The notes beneath the pieces were generated by a model, which saw only the letters and a list, made by a program, of their open reading frames with translations, did not search any database and was not told where the DNA came from. From GCA-003244245 sp050700055 (GTDB lineage Bacteria > Actinomycetota > Actinomycetes > Mycobacteriales > Pseudonocardiaceae), in contig JBOHGE010000016.1 of the NCBI GenBank assembly GCA_050700055.1, forward strand, positions 32,436 to 96,435: 64,000 nt of DNA, read 5' to 3'. This document shows, piece after piece, positions 8,188 to 16,941 of this stretch. Numbering within the stretch: position 1 is the stretch's first letter; each line of letters opens with the position of its first letter. A program made the translations under genes and the position numbers.

Positions 8188-9768
8188 GTGCGTCGATCGG
8201 TGGGGTGGCTTGTCTGGTTGGTGGTTGTGGTGGTTGGTTCTGGTGTGGGGGCGCAGGCGGCGGGGGCGCAGGGTGTGGGGGCGGTGCGGGTGGTGCCTTT
8301 TGAGGCCCGGGCCGCGGACGGGACGGTGCTGCGGGGCGACGTCTACCTTCCCGAGACCGGTGCTGCGGCGGCGACGGTGCTGCAGCTGAGCCCCTACTGG
8401 AACACGATCAAGGGTCCTGGCGAGCTGCAGGCCGGCAATGCCGCGGTGCGGCCGTTCGTCGAGGCGGGGTTCGCGGTGGCACTGGTGAACCTGCGCGGAA
8501 CCGGTGAGAGCGATGGTTGCTTCCAGTGGGGCTCGCGGCTGGACTGGAGCGACGCCTCCACCGTCGTGGCGGCGCTGGCCGCGCAGCCGTGGAGCAACGG
8601 CAACATCGGCATGTACGGGACCAGTTACGAGGCGTGGGCCCAGTACATGGCGATGGCAGACCCGCCGCCGTCGCTCAAGGCCGTGGTGCCGATCAGCGGC
8701 GTGATCGACGTCTGGAGCCTGCTGACCCGTCAGGGGGCCCCGATCTCGATCGGGCCGGTGGCCTCGACGGTATTCGGTGCCGCCACCAGCTTTGCCGACC
8801 TCGAGCCGGCGGTGCTCGGCCATGCCGGCTGCGCCGAGTACGCCACGCACCTGCGCGAGGGCGCGGAACTGGTCGCAACCGGTGACCGCACGCCCTACTA
8901 CCAGCAGCGCGACCTGCGCCCGTTCCTCGCGCGTTCTGCGGTGCCCGTCCTGATGGCCAACGGCCTGCGCTATGTCGAGGAGGCGCACACCTTGCAGTTC
9001 GAGGATCTCTGGGCGTTGCTGGGCAAGGACCGCACGCGGTTCATGCTCGGTCAGTGGGCGCACGGTGGGGTGCGCTCGGACTTCACCCAGCTGGCCATCG
9101 GCTGGTTCGACCACTACCTGCGCGGCGGCCCGCAGACCACCCCGCCCGGGATCGTCGAGTACCAGGACGACACCGGTGCGTGGCATACCGCCCCGAGCTG
9201 GCCGCCGCCGGCCGAGTCGGTGCCGCTGTATCTCTCGGGCCAGGAACTGGTCGCGACTCCCGGCGGGGTGCGACCCTCGCAGCGCAGTTTCGCATCACTT
9301 GATCTCGACGTCCTCGCGTGCGGGCCACATCAGCTGGTGTACATCTCCCCGCCGCTGGCGCAGGACATCCGGGTGGCGGGGAACTTCGCCGCCGACCTCA
9401 CGGTGTCGAGTGACCTTCCCGGCGGGAATCTGGTCGCCACGCTCTACCACACCTCGGGCCAGGGCTCCTGCGCCGAGCTGGTCAGTGGGGAGCGGGACTC
9501 CGGGCGGGTCCAGCTCGACCTGCGGCACTGGCAGCAGCCCGGCAGTAGCCGGCCCTTTCCGACCGGCACGCCCACCAGAGTGACCGCGACGAGCCTGCCG
9601 CTGGCCACCGTGATCCCCGCCGGCCACCGGCTCGTCCTGGCCATCGGCGCAACCTCGGCGGAGATCCTTCCCGACCCGCTCAAGCCGACGATCACCGTCG
9701 CCACCGGCGAGCAGCTAGCCGGCTCGCTGTCGCTGCCGGTAGTCGCCGGAAAGCTCCGATTCCGCTGA
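8188..9768 (+). CDS. Exported CocE/NonD (peptidase S15-type) hydrolase
   Basis: 526 residues. GTG at 8188 follows GGAAGGGG; the start gives a signal peptide (RRSVGWLVWLVVVVVGSG, cleavage near AQA). The catalytic alpha/beta-hydrolase domain has G-RGTGESDG at the Asp-rich loop, the nucleophile elbow GMYGTSYEAWAQ, and the His in MLGQWAHGG. A C-terminal jelly-roll (X-Pro dipeptidyl-peptidase C-terminal) domain follows from about residue 370. Family members hydrolyse esters or X-Pro peptides. The third catalytic residue is unclear: where relatives have G-x-x-D, this protein reads NGLRYVEEAH. It is inserted between eccB and mycP and has no obvious link to secretion. Confidence 0.85.
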   Translation: MRRSVGWLVWLVVVVVGSGVGAQAAGAQGVGAVRVVPFEARAADGTVLRGDVYLPETGAAAATVLQLSPYWNTIKGPGELQAGNAAVRPFVEAGFAVALVNLRGTGESDGCFQWGSRLDWSDASTVVAALAAQPWSNGNIGMYGTSYEAWAQYMAMADPPPSLKAVVPISGVIDVWSLLTRQGAPISIGPVASTVFGAATSFADLEPAVLGHAGCAEYATHLREGAELVATGDRTPYYQQRDLRPFLARSAVPVLMANGLRYVEEAHTLQFEDLWALLGKDRTRFMLGQWAHGGVRSDFTQLAIGWFDHYLRGGPQTTPPGIVEYQDDTGAWHTAPSWPPPAESVPLYLSGQELVATPGGVRPSQRSFASLDLDVLACGPHQLVYISPPLAQDIRVAGNFAADLTVSSDLPGGNLVATLYHTSGQGSCAELVSGERDSGRVQLDLRHWQQPGSSRPFPTGTPTRVTATSLPLATVIPAGHRLVLAIGATSAEILPDPLKPTITVATGEQLAGSLSLPVVAGKLRFR

Positions 9769-9830
9769 GCTCGGCCTTCGTACGCGATGTCACTGTCCGT
9801 GAGCTTGGCGGGAAAGACTGTTGCTTCGTG

Positions 9831-9886
9831 CGGATGTGCCAGGGATGGCAACTTCTCGCCCGAAGTTGCCATCCCTGGCACATCCG
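9831..9886. terminator. 25-bp perfect hairpin
   Basis: Arms 9831-9855 (starting CGGATGTGCCAGGGATGGCA) and 9862-9886 are exact reverse complements with a 6-base loop. It lies 60 bases after the hydrolase stop and is the likely terminator. The rest of 9769-10135 shows no convincing gene. Confidence 0.75.
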
Positions 9887-10135
9887 TAATGGACCACATA
9901 CCTCCTCTGTGGGGCTGATGGGACTGGAGGTGCTGATGGGTCGAACTCCGAGGTGGCGAGTGACTTTGCCGGTTGCGTCCCGCACGTGGTCACCGACCGG
10001 ACTGCCCCGCGCTGACCCATCGATGATCGAACCACCCGGGCCAGGGGTCAGTCGGCATTAGGCTGCCGGTGTGACCACACAGACCGTTCGCCAACCGATC
10101 GTGACGCCCGCCGCTGGAGTCGAGGCGGGGGCGCC

Positions 10136-10783
10136 ATGACCGATGCACCGGGTCGCGTGGTCTCGGTCAATGTCGGGGTCCCGCGCGAGGTGAGCTGGCG
10201 GGGCCGGATCGTCCACACGGCCATTTTCAAGGATCCGGTGGACGGCCGCGTGCCGGTGCACGGGGTGAACCTGGCCGGCGACGACCAGGCTGACCGCGAG
10301 GTGCACGGCGGCCCCGACAAGGCCGTCTACATCTACGCGGATGAGGATCTGCAGTGGTGGGCCGGTCGGCTCGGCCGGCAGCTGCCTCCCGGGGTGTTCG
10401 GCGAGAACCTGACCGTGACCGGGATCGCGGTGACCGGCGCGGTGATCGGTGAACGCTGGCGAGTCGGCACTGTCGAGCTGGAAGTGTGCGGGCCCCGGGT
10501 GCCGTGCTACAAGCTCGGCATCCGGATGGGCGACGACGGGTATCCACGCCGGTTCGCCGCCGCCGGCCGCCCCGGTGCCTACCTGCGGATCCTGGTCGGC
10601 GGTTCGGTGGGGGCCGGCGACGAGGTCGTCGTCGCGCACCGGCCGGACCATGGCGTGACGGTGGGCGCCGTGGCGCACGCCTTCCACCATGATCACACCC
10701 GGGCACCGGAGATCCTGGCCGCGCCCCAACTGACCGAGTTCTGGCGCACCTGGGCCCAGCAGCGCCTGCGCGGGCAACGCTGA
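10136..10783 (+). CDS. MOSC domain protein (YiiM-like)
   Basis: 215 residues, ATG at 10136 after GGAGTCGAGGCGGGGGC. Family marks are VPVHGVNLAGDDQADREVHG, GGPDKAVYIYADED, PPGVFGENLTV, GERWRVG, and the Cys block CGPRVPCYKLGIRM, whose second Cys matches the MOSC position thought to accept sulfur or bind a molybdenum-cofactor ligand. A three-helix YiiM-type tail follows. Likely cytosolic. MOSC proteins detoxify or transfer sulfur with molybdenum cofactor; the substrate here is not known. Confidence 0.88.
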   Translation: MTDAPGRVVSVNVGVPREVSWRGRIVHTAIFKDPVDGRVPVHGVNLAGDDQADREVHGGPDKAVYIYADEDLQWWAGRLGRQLPPGVFGENLTVTGIAVTGAVIGERWRVGTVELEVCGPRVPCYKLGIRMGDDGYPRRFAAAGRPGAYLRILVGGSVGAGDEVVVAHRPDHGVTVGAVAHAFHHDHTRAPEILAAPQLTEFWRTWAQQRLRGQR

Positions 10784-10788
10784 TGCCT

Positions 10789-10850
10789 GTCGTGAACTCG
10801 ACACCAGCGACGTGGGTGAACGCAGATGTAGCTGGCGTCGAGCTCACGAC
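10789..10850. terminator. 20-bp imperfect hairpin between convergent genes
   Basis: Arms 10789-10808 and 10831-10850 pair with two mismatches. It fills the 72-base gap between the stop codons of the convergent MOSC and PPOX genes, the position expected of a bidirectional terminator. Confidence 0.7.
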
Positions 10851-10855
10851 GTGGG

Positions 10856-11473
10856 CTAGCCGCGGTACAGGCCGGCGGCGTAGGTGGGGCCGTAGTGGCA
10901 CTGCAGGACGTCCAGGGTTTCGGTGGGTTGTTCCAGGTGCTGGGCGATGTGGGCGCGGGAGGGCACGGCGTCGGGTTGCCAGGTGGCCGGCTGCCACAGC
11001 GCCGAGCGCAGGAACGCCTTCGAGCAGTGGTAGAACACCTCGTCGATCTCGACGACGAGCGCCAGCAGTGGCCGGTGGCCCTGCACCATCATCTGGTCGA
11101 GCAGCGGCGCCTCGCGCAGCAGGCGGGCCCGGCCGTTGATCCGCAAGGTGTCGCCGCGCCCGGGAATGAGGTAGATCAACCCGACCTGCGGGTTGGTCAG
11201 GATGTTGCGGAAACCGTCGGCGCGCCGGTTGCCGGGTCGTTCGGGGATGGCGATGGTCGTGTCGTCGAGCACCAGGGTGAAGCCTGGTGGGTCGCCCTTG
11301 GGTGAGACGTCGCAGCTGCCGTCCGCGCCGGAGGTGGCCACCAGGCACAAGGGTGACCGGGCGAGCCACTGCCTGTCGTACTCGTGCAGCGCAGGCCGGG
11401 TCTTGGCCACAGTTCTCGCCAGCGGCTCGCCGAGCAGCTCCCGCAGCTGCGTTTCCGAGGTGATCTCCGTCAT
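10856..11473 (-). CDS. FMN-dependent PPOX-type flavoprotein (pyridoxamine 5'-phosphate oxidase fold)
   Basis: 205 residues. The split-barrel fold shows in LCLVATSGADGSCDVSPKGD, TIAIPERPGNRRADGFRNIL, NPQVGLIYLIPGRGDTLRIN and GRARLLREAP. This set matches the subfamily named after MSMEG_1061. The middle blocks would bind the FMN or F420 phosphate. A later EVFYHCSKAFLRSALWQP segment is also typical. It is single-gene on the minus strand, converging with the MOSC gene. Redox substrate unknown. Confidence 0.85.
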   Translation of the reverse strand: MTEITSETQLRELLGEPLARTVAKTRPALHEYDRQWLARSPLCLVATSGADGSCDVSPKGDPPGFTLVLDDTTIAIPERPGNRRADGFRNILTNPQVGLIYLIPGRGDTLRINGRARLLREAPLLDQMMVQGHRPLLALVVEIDEVFYHCSKAFLRSALWQPATWQPDAVPSRAHIAQHLEQPTETLDVLQCHYGPTYAAGLYRG

Positions 11474-11569
11474 GACTTCCAGTGTCCACGGCGGTAAGCC
11501 GACGGCGCAGGGAGTTTCCGGGCGGGCTCAGCCGTTCGGTAGGTCGTGGCCGGGATACAGTGCTCGGCG

Positions 11570-12196
11570 ATGAGCCGTCGGATATCAGTTCTTCTCGCCG
11601 CTGTGGCCGGTGGCTCGCTGCTGCTTGCCTCCGGTTGTGCCGGTCCCCAGCCGAGTTCCGGTGCGGGTCACCGGCAGGTGGCCGCCTGCGCCACGCCGGA
11701 CAAGACGGATCTGTTCGCCCTCGATCCGGCTGCCACACCCGCAGCGCCTTTCGATAACAGCAAGCTCCCACCTGCTGTTCGAATCGATGAGAATGCGCAC
11801 AGATTGGTGGCGACTCGGATCGGCGTGGGAATACAGATCTACGACCGCGTGAACGGTGCGTGGGTGGTCCGCGAGCCGCAGGCGAACCTGTACGATACCG
11901 AGACCGGAATCCAGCGCGGCATTCATTTCGCCGGCCCTTATTGGACCGATATCGACGGTAGCAGAGTGCAGGCCAAGATCTCGGCCGACGTGGACGCACC
12001 AGACGCTGCGCGGAATATCACGTGGTTGCGGCTGGCGGCGGTCGAGAATTTCGGCAGCGACGATGGTGTCCTGCGCCCGGTCACGTTCATCCAGCGGGTA
12101 CTCACCCAGGGTGGCCAGCCGCCGTCGCCGCAGCAGGGCTGTGGCACGGTGAGTGTTCCCTACACCGCGCTCTACGCTTTCTGGAGCCCGAGGTGA
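11570..12196 (+). CDS. Lipoprotein with DUF3455 domain
   Basis: 208 residues. I chose ATG 11570, which gives a clean lipoprotein signal: RR, a hydrophobic core, and the lipobox LASGC with Cys at residue 23. Mature features VRIDENAHRLVATRIGVGIQ, HFAGPYWTDIDGSRVQAKIS, ITWLRLAAVENFG and VTFIQRVLTQGG match DUF3455, whose members are extracytoplasmic proteins of unknown role. The stop overlaps the GTG of the next gene (GTGA), so the two are coupled. Confidence 0.85.
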   Translation: MSRRISVLLAAVAGGSLLLASGCAGPQPSSGAGHRQVAACATPDKTDLFALDPAATPAAPFDNSKLPPAVRIDENAHRLVATRIGVGIQIYDRVNGAWVVREPQANLYDTETGIQRGIHFAGPYWTDIDGSRVQAKISADVDAPDAARNITWLRLAAVENFGSDDGVLRPVTFIQRVLTQGGQPPSPQQGCGTVSVPYTALYAFWSPR

Positions 12197-13146
12197 CATC
12201 GGCCGCCCGCACGGACCGGGCTGTTGCCGCTGCGGTCGGCGCCGGTCGCGACCTGGGGCTCACGGTGACCGACCCGCGGGTGCTGTACGACGTGTTCTCC
12301 GTCGTCGTGCACCTGTCGCCGGCACCGGTGGTGGTGCGGGTGCCGACGGTCCTCACGCGTACGGTCGCCGCGGACCCTGACGCGCAGGCGGCGCAGCAGC
12401 GCCGTGAGCTCGCCGTGGCGGGCTGGCTCGCCGACCGCGGCCACCCCGTCGTGGCGCCGAGCCCCCTCGTGGCGCGCGAACCGGTCCGTCGGGACGGGTT
12501 CTCGATGACGTTCTGGCAGTTCGTCGAGCAGCTGCCCGGCGCCGATCCCGGTACCCAGCGGTTGACGGCGCAGCTGCATGCGGCACTGCGCGAGTACCCC
12601 GGCGAGCTGGCTTTCCTCGTGCCGCTTGACGCGTCGATTCCGGACGGTCTCGCGCAGCTGGAGCACCACCCGGACCTCCTCACGGCGGCGGACCTCGACC
12701 GCGCCCGCCGCGAGTGGGCGGTGATCGAGCCGCTCGTCGCCTCCCGGGCCGCCTTCGACGCCGCGTTCCCCGGAGTCGGTGTCCAGCCGGTCCATGGTGA
12801 CGCGCCCCACTACAACATCATCGTGACCCCCACCGGTGAGCTGTGGTCTGACTTCGAGCACGTCACCCTCGGCCCGGTCGAGTGGGACCTGGTGGGCACC
12901 GGCCCGCAGGGCCAGGCGGCCTACGATCTGGCCGCCACCCGGCTCGGTTTGCGACCCCTGGATGAGCGGTTGCTGCGGGTCATGGAGTCCGCCCGGATGC
13001 TCCAGGCCGTCGCCTGCCTCGCCCTGGCGCCCCAGCTGCCGATGCTCGCCGAGGGCCTGCGGCCGTCGCTGGAGCACTGGCGGGCGACGCCGTCAGCGGC
13101 CACGCTGCTGGATGAGGACCTCGATGCCGTCCAGGACACGTTGTAG
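12193..13146 (+). CDS. Phosphotransferase (aminoglycoside phosphotransferase fold)
   Basis: 317 residues from GTG 12193, overlapping the lipoprotein stop by four bases. Kinase-fold marks are VLYDVFSVVVHLSPAPVVVR at the N-lobe, the catalytic loop VQPVHGDAPHYNIIVT (H-G-D-x-x-x-x-N), and LWSDFEHVTLGPVEWDL supplying the metal-binding Asp. It probably phosphorylates a small hydroxylated molecule; the substrate is not evident. The last 54 bases overlap, antisense, the end of the TetR gene on the other strand. Confidence 0.85.
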   Translation: MTSAARTDRAVAAAVGAGRDLGLTVTDPRVLYDVFSVVVHLSPAPVVVRVPTVLTRTVAADPDAQAAQQRRELAVAGWLADRGHPVVAPSPLVAREPVRRDGFSMTFWQFVEQLPGADPGTQRLTAQLHAALREYPGELAFLVPLDASIPDGLAQLEHHPDLLTAADLDRARREWAVIEPLVASRAAFDAAFPGVGVQPVHGDAPHYNIIVTPTGELWSDFEHVTLGPVEWDLVGTGPQGQAAYDLAATRLGLRPLDERLLRVMESARMLQAVACLALAPQLPMLAEGLRPSLEHWRATPSAATLLDEDLDAVQDTL

Positions 13147-13845
13147 GCCGAACTCGAAGGCGTGGTCGGGGTCGGTGACGGCCTGATGGTGCTGGCCGGC
13201 TGTGGTGCCGACCCGGGTCGCCACGGGGTAGCGCTGGGGGTCGAGCACCGTGGCCAGCCACGGTCCGGTGGCCGCCCACCAGGTCGCGTCGTCCATGCCG
13301 CTGCTGCGTGCGACGTCGAAGGCGTCGATCGCGCTTCGAGCCGTGCCGGCGACGTAGCCGTTGATGAGGGTGACGATCGAGTCCATCTCGAGGTCGTCGA
13401 GGCCGAGGCCCTCGACAGTGCGCAGCTCCCGCTCGTACTTGGCGATGATCCCCGGGCCCATCGGCGGGCGGGTGGTGGCGAGGTGCAGCATCCACGGATG
13501 CCGCCGGGCGAGCGCCCACTGATCCCGGGCAACGGCCTCGAGCTGCTCGCGCCACGTCCCGTGCGGCGCCCCAGGGGCCTCGAGATGGATGGTGTCGAGC
13601 ATGACGTCGACGAGCTCGGCTTTACCCGGTACGTAGGTGTACAGCGACATGGTGCCCACGCCGAGCCGCTCGGCGACCCGGCGCATGGACAGCGCGTCCA
13701 GCCCCTCGGTGTCGGCCAGCTCGATCGCGGTCGCGACGATGCCGCGCACGGTAAGCCCCGGCTTGGGCCCGCGACCGCGCGTCGGCTGCTCGCCACCCCA
13801 CAGCAGGGCCATGCTCCGCGCCGGATCACTCGCCACTCCGCACAC
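13093..13845 (-). CDS. TetR/AcrR-family transcriptional regulator
   Basis: 250 residues. DNA-binding domain at about residues 30-80: VRGIVATAIELADTEGLDAL then SMRRVAERLGVGTMSLYTYV and PGKAELVDVM. The ligand-binding part (HPWMLHLATTRPPMGPGIIA, YVAGTARSAIDAF) is of the TetR_C type found in tetracycline-repressor relatives. GTG 13845 gives a family-like N-terminus; ATG 13812 is an alternative. It converges with and overlaps the phosphotransferase. The target is unknown; the nearest divergent gene start is far away, so it may act elsewhere. Confidence 0.87.
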   Translation of the reverse strand: MCGVASDPARSMALLWGGEQPTRGRGPKPGLTVRGIVATAIELADTEGLDALSMRRVAERLGVGTMSLYTYVPGKAELVDVMLDTIHLEAPGAPHGTWREQLEAVARDQWALARRHPWMLHLATTRPPMGPGIIAKYERELRTVEGLGLDDLEMDSIVTLINGYVAGTARSAIDAFDVARSSGMDDATWWAATGPWLATVLDPQRYPVATRVGTTAGQHHQAVTDPDHAFEFGLQRVLDGIEVLIQQRGR

Positions 13846-13863
13846 CGTACCGAGCTCCCCCTT

Positions 13864-13927
13864 CGCATTCAGCGGGCTCGGCGGGGTTAAACGGTCCGGT
13901 TTAACCCCGCCGAGCCCGCTGAATGCG
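13864..13927. repeat. Dispersed hairpin element, copy 2 (29-bp perfect arms)
   Basis: Arms 13864-13892 (starting CGCATTCAGCGGGCTCGGCG) and 13899-13927 are exact reverse complements around GGTCCG. The right arm encodes the last eight residues (RIQRARRG) and the TAA stop of mycP. The left arm lies upstream of the TetR start. Confidence 0.85.
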
Positions 13928-15310
13928 GTGGTGGGCGCGGGTGATGAGGAAGGTGAGGATGAGCAGGGTCAGGGCGGTGGCGGAGCCCGTCAGGGCTACG
14001 GTGCGGGGCAGGGGGTTGTCGGGGGGTGGGGGTTGCAGGCCGGACAGAGTGGTGGGGTGCCGGGGCGCAGCCGCGGGGTTGTGCTCCTCGGGCAGCACCG
14101 CGGTGAGTGCGGCTACCGGATCGATCATGCCGTAGCCGAGTTCCTCGCTGCGACCACCGGGACCGGCGGTGTGCTGCGCGGTCCGCTGGATGCGATGCAT
14201 CACCTGCCGCGCGGTCAGCTGCGGGAACCGATCCCGGACCAGCGCGGCGAGCCCGGCGACGTACGGCGCGGCGAAACTGGTGCCGTCCAGCGGGCGCGCC
14301 ACACCGTGGGCGTCGACGAGCTCGGTGACCAGACCCGGCCCCTCCGCGGCCAGCGACACCGCGCCGACGCCTGGTGCGGCCACGTCGACCCACGGTCCGC
14401 GGATCGAGAAATCCGCGGCGTCGCCGTTGCCGCCGGTCGCCGCGACGGTGAGCACGTCGTCATCGAACCAGCCCGGGGAGGAGATCGTGGTGACCGCGCC
14501 AGGGCGGTTCTGCCGGCAGGTACTGCTGGTGTTGGCAGCGGCCACCACGACGACGACATTGTGCTCCGCCGCGTGATGCACGGCGGCCTGCAGGTCCGGG
14601 GCGTTGACCTGGTCGCGCTCGGCCGGGAAACAGGCCGCCTCCGAGATGTTGATCACGGTTGCTCCCAGTTGCACGGCGCGCAGCACAGCTGTGGCCATGC
14701 TCACAGTGTCACCGGCGGTGGGGCTGCGGATCTGCTCGCCGGTATCCAACCGGCGCAGCGGCACCGAGTAGAAGGTGCTGGCCTGACGGATGGCCAGGAT
14801 CTCCGCGGCCGGAGCCATCCCGACGAACCGGGTAGCCGGATCGGGCATCGCGGCGATGAGGCCGGCCACCGCGGTGCCGTGGCCGTCGCAGTCGAACAGG
14901 CCGCTGCGGGTGTCGAGGTAATCCCCGCCGTCGATCACCCTGCCGGCCAGCCTGGGGTGTGGATGCACGCCACTGTCGATCACGGCGATCCGTTGCCCAC
15001 GCCCGGTCGCGAACACCTGGGCCTGCCGGATCCGTAACCGTTGCTGACCGGCCGGCTCGACCTCGACGGCACCCGCCGGCGGTTGCTGGCAGCTCGCCTG
15101 TTGCTCGACCGGGCCGGTCTGCCGGGTGACGCTGTTGTTCACGAGGTAGGGCAGGGTGCTCACACTGGCCGGGCTCGGCAGCGCCGCCGGGTTCACCGGG
15201 GGCGGCACTCCTGGTGGCCGGGTTCCGGGCTCGGCCACCACCGGCCATCCCGGGGCCGCAAGGCACAACAACGCAGCCACGCAGGTAGTGACCAGTGCCC
15301 GACGGCTCAC
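13901..15310 (-). CDS. mycP: Type VII secretion mycosin (subtilisin-like serine protease) MycP
   Basis: 469 residues with a signal peptide (VTTCVAALLCLAAPGWPVVA), a subtilase domain and a C-terminal membrane anchor (VALTGSATALTLLILTFLIT). The catalytic triad is in IAVIDSGVHPHP (Asp), DCDGHGTAVAGLIA (His) and DGTSFAAPYVAGLAAL (Ser); VVVVAAANTSSTC supplies the oxyanion Asn. Mycosins sit on the outer face of the ESX complex and stabilise or process it. It overlaps the upstream eccD by four bases. The last residues come from a repetitive hairpin and are probably not functional. Confidence 0.94.
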   Translation of the reverse strand: MSRRALVTTCVAALLCLAAPGWPVVAEPGTRPPGVPPPVNPAALPSPASVSTLPYLVNNSVTRQTGPVEQQASCQQPPAGAVEVEPAGQQRLRIRQAQVFATGRGQRIAVIDSGVHPHPRLAGRVIDGGDYLDTRSGLFDCDGHGTAVAGLIAAMPDPATRFVGMAPAAEILAIRQASTFYSVPLRRLDTGEQIRSPTAGDTVSMATAVLRAVQLGATVINISEAACFPAERDQVNAPDLQAAVHHAAEHNVVVVVAAANTSSTCRQNRPGAVTTISSPGWFDDDVLTVAATGGNGDAADFSIRGPWVDVAAPGVGAVSLAAEGPGLVTELVDAHGVARPLDGTSFAAPYVAGLAALVRDRFPQLTARQVMHRIQRTAQHTAGPGGRSEELGYGMIDPVAALTAVLPEEHNPAAAPRHPTTLSGLQPPPPDNPLPRTVALTGSATALTLLILTFLITRAHHRIQRARRG

Positions 15311-16698
15311 AGCGCTCGGAAGGTGTTGTAGAGGTCCATCACGCCCAGCGCCAGCGGTAGCACCGAGGCGATGAGCGTCGCTTCGATCACGTCCACCGAG
15401 CGGCGCAGCACCGGGGAGAACCGGCGGCGGGGCAGCACGACTCCAGTGAACAGTGCCAGCATCGCGACGGCCAGCAGGCCGGCGAAGACCACCAGTTGCC
15501 CGCTACCCGCCACCAGCAGCCCAGCCACCAGTCCGCCGACTGCGACCATCCCGCTGACCAGCAGCGCGATCGCCTGGCTGGCGTTAACGTAGGACCGCGC
15601 CCGCAGCAGCAGGACCGCGGCGACCACCACAGCCAGCACGACTCCCAAGGCGCCGCCGGTTGCGGCCAGGACCGCGCCGGTCGCGGCCACCGCACCGGAC
15701 CCGATGATCATGCCGGTCAGGTACTCGTGCGCCAGACCTGACCGGCGCTCGATCACGGCGTAGTCCGGCGAGCCGGGGTCGAGCCGCAGGTCCTGGGCGC
15801 TGCTCGGGATCAGCGGCATCGGGAGCCGGGAGAGCTGGATGGTCAGCCGAGGCAGCCCCGAGATGGCCCCCAGCGCGACCGCCGCCGCCCCCGCCGCGAT
15901 GCCCGCGGCCGGACTGCCGAGCAGGGTGGCGACCAGAAACGCCAGCGCGCCATGGGCGGCAGCGGTGGCAACGGTCACGAACGGCGTGATGCCATCGCCG
16001 AGCACCATGATGGCGACGGTGGCCAGCACCAGAGCCAGCACGCAGGCCAGTAAGAGGTTCTCCGCGTGGACGCCACCCGGCACGATGTAGAGGCCGCTGA
16101 TGAAACCCAGCGGCAGGCTGCCCCCGGCCACCAGCACGCCGACGCGGGCCTCGCCGTACCCCCGAGCGATCACCGCGCCCGCGACCAGCACGAGCACCGC
16201 GCTGACGCCCGCGATGACGGCGACGCCGAGGCCAGGCCCGGCCCGCAACAAGGCAACGGCGGCGGCGAGCAGCGCCAACCCGGCCGCGATCATCCCGAGC
16301 ATCCGAGCGGTGTGCTCGGTCCACGGCCGGAAGCTGCCCGGGGTGGCCACCGCGATGGCCTCCACGACGTCGTCGAACAGCGGTGCCGGGGAATTGTCGC
16401 CGCGGTGGCGCAGTTGCAGGAGATCACCGTCGACCACCCCGGACGAGCCCAGCGGCCGATCTGCGTCCAGCGGCTCGCCGCCGAGTGTGGCCAGGCACCA
16501 GCCGCCGTGGGTGCTGCCACCGTCCGGGGCCGTCTCGCCGGCCATCCCCAGGATTAGCGGCAGTAGGTCGGCCACCGCGACATCCGACGGCAGTGCCAGG
16601 TCGACGCGGGTGCGTGGGGCCAGCACGGTCACTCTGCTGAATCCCGCCGAGGAGGGTCCGACCGCGGGCGGGTGAACTCCATTGGTACTGGTTGGCAC
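15307..16698 (-). CDS. eccD: Type VII secretion integral membrane protein EccD
   Basis: About 463 residues. The N-terminal ubiquitin-like domain (FSRVTVLAPRTRVDLALPSD, then DGDLLQLRH) is followed by about eleven hydrophobic membrane segments, for example GVAVIAGVSAVLVLVAGAVI and ALGVVLAVVVAAVLLLR, as in EccD. A cytosolic loop holds PLIPSSAQDLRLDPGSPDYA. EccD lines the ESX membrane complex. GTG 16698 is chosen because GAGGG lies six bases before it; ATG 16740 is an in-frame alternative. The stop overlaps the mycP ATG (ATGA). Confidence 0.92.
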   Translation of the reverse strand: MPTSTNGVHPPAVGPSSAGFSRVTVLAPRTRVDLALPSDVAVADLLPLILGMAGETAPDGGSTHGGWCLATLGGEPLDADRPLGSSGVVDGDLLQLRHRGDNSPAPLFDDVVEAIAVATPGSFRPWTEHTARMLGMIAAGLALLAAAVALLRAGPGLGVAVIAGVSAVLVLVAGAVIARGYGEARVGVLVAGGSLPLGFISGLYIVPGGVHAENLLLACVLALVLATVAIMVLGDGITPFVTVATAAAHGALAFLVATLLGSPAAGIAAGAAAVALGAISGLPRLTIQLSRLPMPLIPSSAQDLRLDPGSPDYAVIERRSGLAHEYLTGMIIGSGAVAATGAVLAATGGALGVVLAVVVAAVLLLRARSYVNASQAIALLVSGMVAVGGLVAGLLVAGSGQLVVFAGLLAVAMLALFTGVVLPRRRFSPVLRRSVDVIEATLIASVLPLALGVMDLYNTFRAL

Positions 16699-16830
16699 CG
16701 CTACACCCTCTCGCTCGGCCTGCCGACCCCCGGCGTACACGTCGCTGCGCCGGTCACGGCGGCCTCGTCGGTGCGGTGGAGTATCTACGGCGCCGGACGG
16801 GTCGCCGTGGTCGGGGTACGTGCCGCCTGC

Positions 16831-16898
16831 ACCGCGTTCTGGATGCAGACTGTTGCCGAGGGTGCCCGAATAACTGCAGTCTGCATCCAGAACTCGGT
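16831..16898. repeat. 22-bp hairpin upstream of eccD
   Basis: Arms 16831-16852 and 16877-16898 pair with one mismatch, sharing GTTCTGGATGCAGACTG and its complement. It lies 130 bases upstream of the eccD start. It may be a terminator for whatever once lay upstream, or one of the repetitive hairpins. Confidence 0.65.
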
Positions 16899-16941
16899 CA
16901 CGCTCGCCGCTAGGTGTGATCGTGGATGGCGGCGATGAGCC

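Noticed and set aside
10227..11999. 590-codon minus-strand frame through MOSC and PPOX genes
   Set aside because: It crosses several real genes and repeats Arg/Pro-rich shadow sequence with no domain.
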